Source of the DNA: a virus
DNA length: 34,972 bases
Reading direction: 5' to 3' (one strand)
Virus record (IMG/VR): IMGVR_UViG_3300036785_000387
Span: 1 to 34,972 of that record
A program made the position numbers and the translations under genes. Below, in pieces: positions 31,603-34,972 of the stretch; the first letter of the stretch is position 1; each line of letters opens with the position of its first letter. A model generated the notes under the pieces. The model searched no databases and was not told where the DNA came from. It saw nothing but the letters and a program-made list of their open reading frames with translations.

Positions 31603-31675
31603 GCTATACTTTGCGCACCAGAAAGAGACCTCGCAGCTCCTGGCCCGTTGCATTGTGCCACCGAAACAGCCATGA
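31436..31675 (+). CDS. One-helix membrane protein, holin-type candidate 1
   Basis: The product has 79 residues with one hydrophobic helix at about 25-44 (PLSLALSIMNIALIALIWWF) and a polar C-terminal half with LYFAHQKETSQLLARCI. It stands directly before a similar gene and the endolysin, the normal place for holins or accessory lysis proteins. It is paralogous to the next gene (PL...LSI.N..LIAL.W; L..CI near the end). Coupled to it by ATGA. Confidence 0.65.
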   Translation: MNPGALEEAGKATGTFFTIMKEQPLSLALSIMNIALIALIWWFTTKQIEVRNHDLELYFAHQKETSQLLARCIVPPKQP

Positions 31676-31884
31676 CGATATTCTACGGCATCGCCATCGC
31701 CATAGGCCGGACAAGGCCGCTGGAGATGTCGCTCGTGATCTTGAACTTGTGCCTGATTGCGTTGGTGTGGAATCAGTTAGCCTTGACCACCAACGCGCGC
31801 TCACTCAACTTCGAAAGATACGTCGCCGCTGATCTGGTCATCGACGAGGTGTTGTCCAATTGCATCGCGGAGGGATATAGATGA
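31672..31884 (+). CDS. One-helix membrane protein, holin-type candidate 2
   Basis: The product has 70 residues from ATG 31672, overlapping the previous stop. It has a single hydrophobic helix (PLEMSLVILNLCLIALVW) and a polar tail ending VIDEVLSNCIAEGYR. Residue pattern, helix position and tail mirror the preceding protein, so this is a tandem duplication. The stop overlaps the endolysin start (ATGA, 31881-31884). A holin/antiholin pair is a reasonable guess, not shown by sequence. Confidence 0.65.
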   Translation: MTIFYGIAIAIGRTRPLEMSLVILNLCLIALVWNQLALTTNARSLNFERYVAADLVIDEVLSNCIAEGYR

Positions 31885-33476
31885 TGCGGGTAGCAATTTC
31901 CAGCGGGCACGGAAAATATATAAGAGGCGCGTCCGGCTACCTCGATGAGGTGGACGAAGCGCGCAAGGTTGTCGAGCAAACTGCTGACGTATTGCGCGAT
32001 ATGGGTGTTGGCGTCGAGACCTTTCACGACAACACGAGCCATGATCAGAACACGAACCTCAATACTATTGTGAATTGGCACAACAAGCAGACGCGCGATC
32101 TGGACATCTCATGCCATTTCAATGCCTATCAAACCACATCGAAGCCAATGGGCACAGAATGTTTGTTTGTAACGCAGCAGAGCCTTGCCGCGAAGGTTTC
32201 AGAAGCCATCGCCGATGCGGGTGATTTCATCGATCGCGGGCCGAAGAAGCGCACTGATCTTTTCTTTCTAAACAACACCGACAAGCCGGCGATCCTCATC
32301 GAAACCTGCTTTGTAGATTCCAAGGCCGATGCCGATTTGTACAACAAATATTTTGCTCATATCTGCGACGCTATTGCCGAGGCGATCTCTGGCATCAAGC
32401 CGCCGGTCGAAGAGACTCCGCCGCTTCCCGGACTCAAGCCGCCGGAACGGCCAGTACGCCCGGAGCGCCCCGAGCCTCCGGAGATCGAACCGCCGGGCGA
32501 GGAGCGCCCGCCATCACCGGAGCCGCCATCGCAGCCGACCCTCAAGCAGGGCGACGAAGGCGAGGCAGTCGCGAGCGTGCAGCGCTCGTTAGGGCTTCCC
32601 GATGACGGCGACTTCGGCCCGGCGACCGACGCCTGGGTGCGCTCGTTTCAGGGCGCATGCGGACAATCGCAGGATGGTATCGTCGGCCCGGCCACGTGGG
32701 CCGCGCTCGATGCGCTCGATGCCAAGATGCGCGCGGGCGATGACGGGATCAGCGATCAGCTCGCGGACGATATCGATGCATTGGTCGAGGGCTCTGACGT
32801 GGACGATATTTCCTGGCCCGACCGTGGGCAGGCGCCGGACGGCTACATCGCCGGCATGGCGAAGACGTTTGCGCTTGCGGTGACGCTCTACAAAGATGGC
32901 AATGCCGCGGTCAAGATCATGGCGCAAGCCGAGACTGGCAACGATGATAAGGACGCGCTCACGTGGTATCACGACGAGTTTGCCGAGCACGACATGGACA
33001 ACTCGCGCGATGGCCTCGCGACGCTGCGGCATTTGTTCGTGATGATGGTCGGGCTCGGCATGAGGGAGAGCAGCGGAAACCACTGGGAGGGGCGCGACCA
33101 GAGTGCAAGCAACGTCGAGTCCGACACCGCCGAAGCATCCTTGTTTCAAACGTCGTGGAACATCTCCAATTGCTCGGACACGATCGAAGATCTGCTCTTC
33201 GAGTATTGGGTCGACCCCAACGGCTTCCGGCCAACGTTCACGCGCGGGCTCTATCCGACGGCGAGCCAGCTTGATTGTTATGGCACGGGCGACGGCGCGC
33301 GCTATCAATGGCTGTCCCGGTTCTCGCCGGCATTTCATGCGCTCGTCACTGGCGTAGGCATGCGGCTGCTGCGGGCTCATTGGGGGCCGATCGGTCGAAA
33401 AGAGGTGGATATCGACTCCGACGTCGACGAGCTATTGGTCGAGGTGCAGCGCTTAGTGACACCGCCGGACGTTTGA
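31881..33476 (+). CDS. Three-domain endolysin: amidase, peptidoglycan-binding, lysozyme-like
   Basis: The product has 531 residues. Residues about 1-175 are an Amidase_3-type zinc amidase (N-acetylmuramoyl-L-alanine amidase), with His10 (SSGHGK), Glu23 or Glu26, His79 (DISCHFNA) and Glu141 (ILIETCFV). Residues about 180-215 are a Pro/Glu linker. Residues about 216-275 are a PG_binding_1 domain (LKQGDEGEAVASVQRSLGL...GDFGPATDAWVRSFQ...DGIVGPATWAAL). The C-terminal part holds GLGMRESSGNHWEGRD, with likely catalytic Glu396, and EASLFQTSWN, resembling lysozyme/transglycosylase folds. No signal peptide is present, so export would need a holin; the two preceding membrane proteins are candidates. 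Confidence 0.88.
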   Translation: MMRVAISSGHGKYIRGASGYLDEVDEARKVVEQTADVLRDMGVGVETFHDNTSHDQNTNLNTIVNWHNKQTRDLDISCHFNAYQTTSKPMGTECLFVTQQSLAAKVSEAIADAGDFIDRGPKKRTDLFFLNNTDKPAILIETCFVDSKADADLYNKYFAHICDAIAEAISGIKPPVEETPPLPGLKPPERPVRPERPEPPEIEPPGEERPPSPEPPSQPTLKQGDEGEAVASVQRSLGLPDDGDFGPATDAWVRSFQGACGQSQDGIVGPATWAALDALDAKMRAGDDGISDQLADDIDALVEGSDVDDISWPDRGQAPDGYIAGMAKTFALAVTLYKDGNAAVKIMAQAETGNDDKDALTWYHDEFAEHDMDNSRDGLATLRHLFVMMVGLGMRESSGNHWEGRDQSASNVESDTAEASLFQTSWNISNCSDTIEDLLFEYWVDPNGFRPTFTRGLYPTASQLDCYGTGDGARYQWLSRFSPAFHALVTGVGMRLLRAHWGPIGRKEVDIDSDVDELLVEVQRLVTPPDV

Positions 33477-33677
33477 TCAAGTGACGTCGGTCTGTCCGCC
33501 GTGCGGCGGTCAATGCATTGCCCTCTTGATTTAAAAACCCTTTTGGGCGAAGGAGCTTGGCACGAGCTAGCGTTCCACATAAGTCAATCGTTTTGTAACA
33601 ACATGCTGGTAGAGCCTGTCACCAGCGCGTTGATCTGATTTTTTCCTTTGGACGGGCTCATAAAGGAGAACTGAATA
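33477..33677 (+). other. 200-bp intergenic region before the Pro/Gly-rich gene
   Basis: No gene. It holds an inverted repeat ATCAAG/CTTGAT (33476-33481 and 33525-33530) enclosing a CCGCC-GTGC-GGCGG hairpin (33496-33509), plus a small CCC-TTTT-GGG hairpin near 33540. None is followed by a proper T-tract. The 3' end has a strong AAAGGAGA ribosome binding site before the ATG at 33678. A promoter is likely here because the next gene is isolated from the lysis operon, but I could not identify one. Confidence 0.4.
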
Positions 33678-34367
33678 ATGGCTGGTTTTCTCGCCTACAT
33701 CATGCCCGTTAGTGGTGGTCCGGTTGATCCTGGATTCGGCGTTCCCGGATGGCCATCTCATCCCATCGCGCCCGGCGGTCCGCCTCCCGTTGTGTCGCCG
33801 CCAATCTACTATCCACCCGGCATTTGGCCATCACCGGGACATCCCGCGCACCCGATCGCGCCCGGCGGTCCGCCGCCGTGGGTCTCGCATCCCATTCCGC
33901 CCAGCGTGTGGCCGCAGCCGCCCGGAGGTCAGCCTCCCGGCATTTGGGGCGGTCCCGGCTCGTTGCCGCCATGGGTCATGCCGCCGATCGCACCGGGTGG
34001 TCCGGGCGGTCCGCCGCTTGGTACCTGGGGAGGTGATTCACCCTGGCCTGGATACGCGAGACCTCCGATTGCTCCGGGTGGGCAACCTCCGGGCATCTGG
34101 GGGCCGACCGATCCTCGACCGACGCATCCGATCGTGATCCCGATCCCGCCCGGTGAGCAGCCGCCCGAGCCCGGTAACGGTCTCACCCCAAGCCATCCGA
34201 TTTATATTCCTGGCGAGTCTGGTCCCGGTGGAGTGAAGCAGCTCGTATTTGTCTACATACCCGGTATTGGGGGTGTCTGGTTCATGATCGATGTCCCGCC
34301 AGCAGCACCTCCGCATCCTGCACATCCGATCGTAGAGCCGCCCCCTTCGGGCGGACCGAAGGCGTAA
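33678..34367 (+). CDS. Pro/Gly-rich repeat protein, unknown function
   Basis: The product has 229 residues. After MAGFLAYIMPVSGG, nearly the whole protein consists of irregular repeats of HPIAPGG(P/Q)PP, GIWG(G/P) and (A/T)HPI, rich in Pro, Gly, Trp and His. Near the C-terminus one ordered-looking strand pair (VKQLVFVYIPGIGGVWFMIDVPP) interrupts them. There is no signal peptide. It has the strongest ribosome binding site in the window (AAAGGAGA) and its own terminator, suggesting high, separate expression. Similar proteins seem common in rhizobial phages, but I know no function. Confidence 0.75.
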   Translation: MAGFLAYIMPVSGGPVDPGFGVPGWPSHPIAPGGPPPVVSPPIYYPPGIWPSPGHPAHPIAPGGPPPWVSHPIPPSVWPQPPGGQPPGIWGGPGSLPPWVMPPIAPGGPGGPPLGTWGGDSPWPGYARPPIAPGGQPPGIWGPTDPRPTHPIVIPIPPGEQPPEPGNGLTPSHPIYIPGESGPGGVKQLVFVYIPGIGGVWFMIDVPPAAPPHPAHPIVEPPPSGGPKA

Positions 34368-34467
34368 CTCTGGACCGAAAGCCAGCGTGATTTTACTCCA
34401 GACCGTCATAATCGTGCTCGGATTCAGATATTGATTTGAACACGTTAGACGAACCCTGTAACTCAAG

Positions 34468-34493
34468 CCCCGGCCACCAGCCGGGGTTTTTTT
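34468..34493 (+). terminator. Rho-independent terminator of the Pro/Gly-rich gene
   Basis: CCCCGGC (34468-34474), a CACCA loop, GCCGGGG (34480-34486) and seven T (34487-34493). The T-tract reaches the stop codon (34492-34494) of the convergent minus-strand gene. The preceding 100 bases (34368-34467) hold no gene. Confidence 0.92.
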
Positions 34494-34770
34494 ATGTGCC
34501 GCGCAGTCGATCTTTCCAATCCGGGCGCAGCACCTTGCCTACCGCTTCGGGCGGAAAGGTGATGCCCTTGCCCCTGATCCATTCCATGTTGGTAAAATCT
34601 CCGCCGTCCGTGATGATGACGCGCTCAATGACGCCGAGACTTGTGGCGACGTTGTTGGTGTAATGAACGAATGCCTCGAAAGCTTCCTCCGATGTGACAA
34701 AGCGGCGGACATACTCATAAGTCCCATCGGGCTTGGCAAAGAACTGCACAACTGAAAATTCGCCGCTCAT
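34492..34770 (-). CDS. Hypothetical protein, rhizobial phage type
   Basis: The product has 92 residues from ATG 34770; this start is supported by an ATGA overlap with the upstream gene's TGA (34769-34767). The sequence is soluble alpha/beta: FSVVQFFAKPDGTYEYVRRFVTSEEA, HYTNNVATSLGVIERVIITDGGD, then IRGKGITFPPEAVG. It resembles small conserved proteins of phages in Rhizobiales with no known role. An upstream in-frame ATG at 34779 is possible but breaks the overlap pattern. Confidence 0.7.
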   Translation of the reverse strand: MSGEFSVVQFFAKPDGTYEYVRRFVTSEEAFEAFVHYTNNVATSLGVIERVIITDGGDFTNMEWIRGKGITFPPEAVGKVLRPDWKDRLRGT

Positions 34771-34961
34771 GTTCGGCATTCTGGGCAGACAAACGCTCGA
34801 TACGAGTAACTTGGCCACTCTTTGCGGCCGTACACAACCCACTGTAGCCTGCCGCTGCCGCCGTAGAACCAGATCATTTGAAGAGCGCTTCCTGCCTCCC
34901 AGCAAAGAAAAGGGCCGCATTCCTGGGGGTGCAGGAGGTGGCGGCCCGATGGACGGCCCAC
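34767..34961 (-). CDS. Small CxxC-tailed protein, possibly partial at the window edge
   Basis: The product has 64 residues if it starts at GTG 34961; the frame stays open to the window end, so the real start may lie outside. It contains HPQECGPFLCW near the N-terminus and ends in FVCPECRT, so four Cys could bind zinc (C.....C and CxxC). Its stop overlaps the start of the next minus-strand gene (ATGA). Not recognised; a non-structural early or middle gene on the strand opposite to the late operon. Confidence 0.6.
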   Translation of the reverse strand: MGRPSGRHLLHPQECGPFLCWEAGSALQMIWFYGGSGRLQWVVYGRKEWPSYSYRAFVCPECRT

Positions 34962-34972
34962 GAGACGGGGGG

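Overview
The window is the structural (late) region of a contractile-tailed phage or prophage. The tail genes follow the Mu-like order: DUF2635 protein, sheath, tube, chaperone, tape measure, DNA-circularisation N, hub, spike, gp46, baseplate J, gp48, fibres. The head is HK97-like (S78 protease, HK97 capsid fold, HK97 portal). GC-rich sequence, codon choice and the general look of the proteins suggest a Rhizobiales (Bradyrhizobium-like) host; that is inference. I see no terminase, integrase, tRNA, IS element or CRISPR array, so the packaging and early genes lie outside.

Layout. (1) 1-980, minus strand: a cassette-like run of very small membrane-protein genes, one resembling superinfection immunity proteins. 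Each is preceded by a copy of the same about 60-nt structured leader that carries its ribosome binding site. (2) 1187-10846, plus: a stand-alone capsid paralogue, a protease-capsid fusion, a small acidic protein, a terminator, portal, a collagen-like protein, an Ig-like protein, head-tail connectors and neck proteins. (3) 10873-25042, plus: the tail and baseplate, including a T7 slippery heptamer for -1 frameshifting in the tail assembly chaperone, a sheath with a large repeat insertion, a DNA-circularisation protein split in two, and a gp46-like gene that seems to start at ATT. (4) 25039-31280, plus: two micro-ORFs, tail fibres and fibre-associated proteins, mostly joined by ATGA overlaps. 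(5) 31288-33476: lysis module with two paralogous one-helix membrane proteins and a three-domain endolysin. (6) 33678-34367: a separately placed Pro/Gly-rich repeat protein ending at a strong terminator. (7) 34492-34961, minus: two small coupled genes facing the late operon.

The most interesting signals are two families of repeated, apparently structured RNA elements. The first occurs four times in the plus-strand operon (2311, 8206, 17649, 21393). It has a 9-13 bp stem of variable sequence closing a loop of exactly 30 nt, with TGGGTGACA always at loop positions 11-19 and TG always at the loop end. It fills every intergenic gap over 100 nt between 1187 and 33476, and nothing else does. The second is the minus-strand leader repeat, whose stems also change in a compensated way. 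I do not recognise either family.
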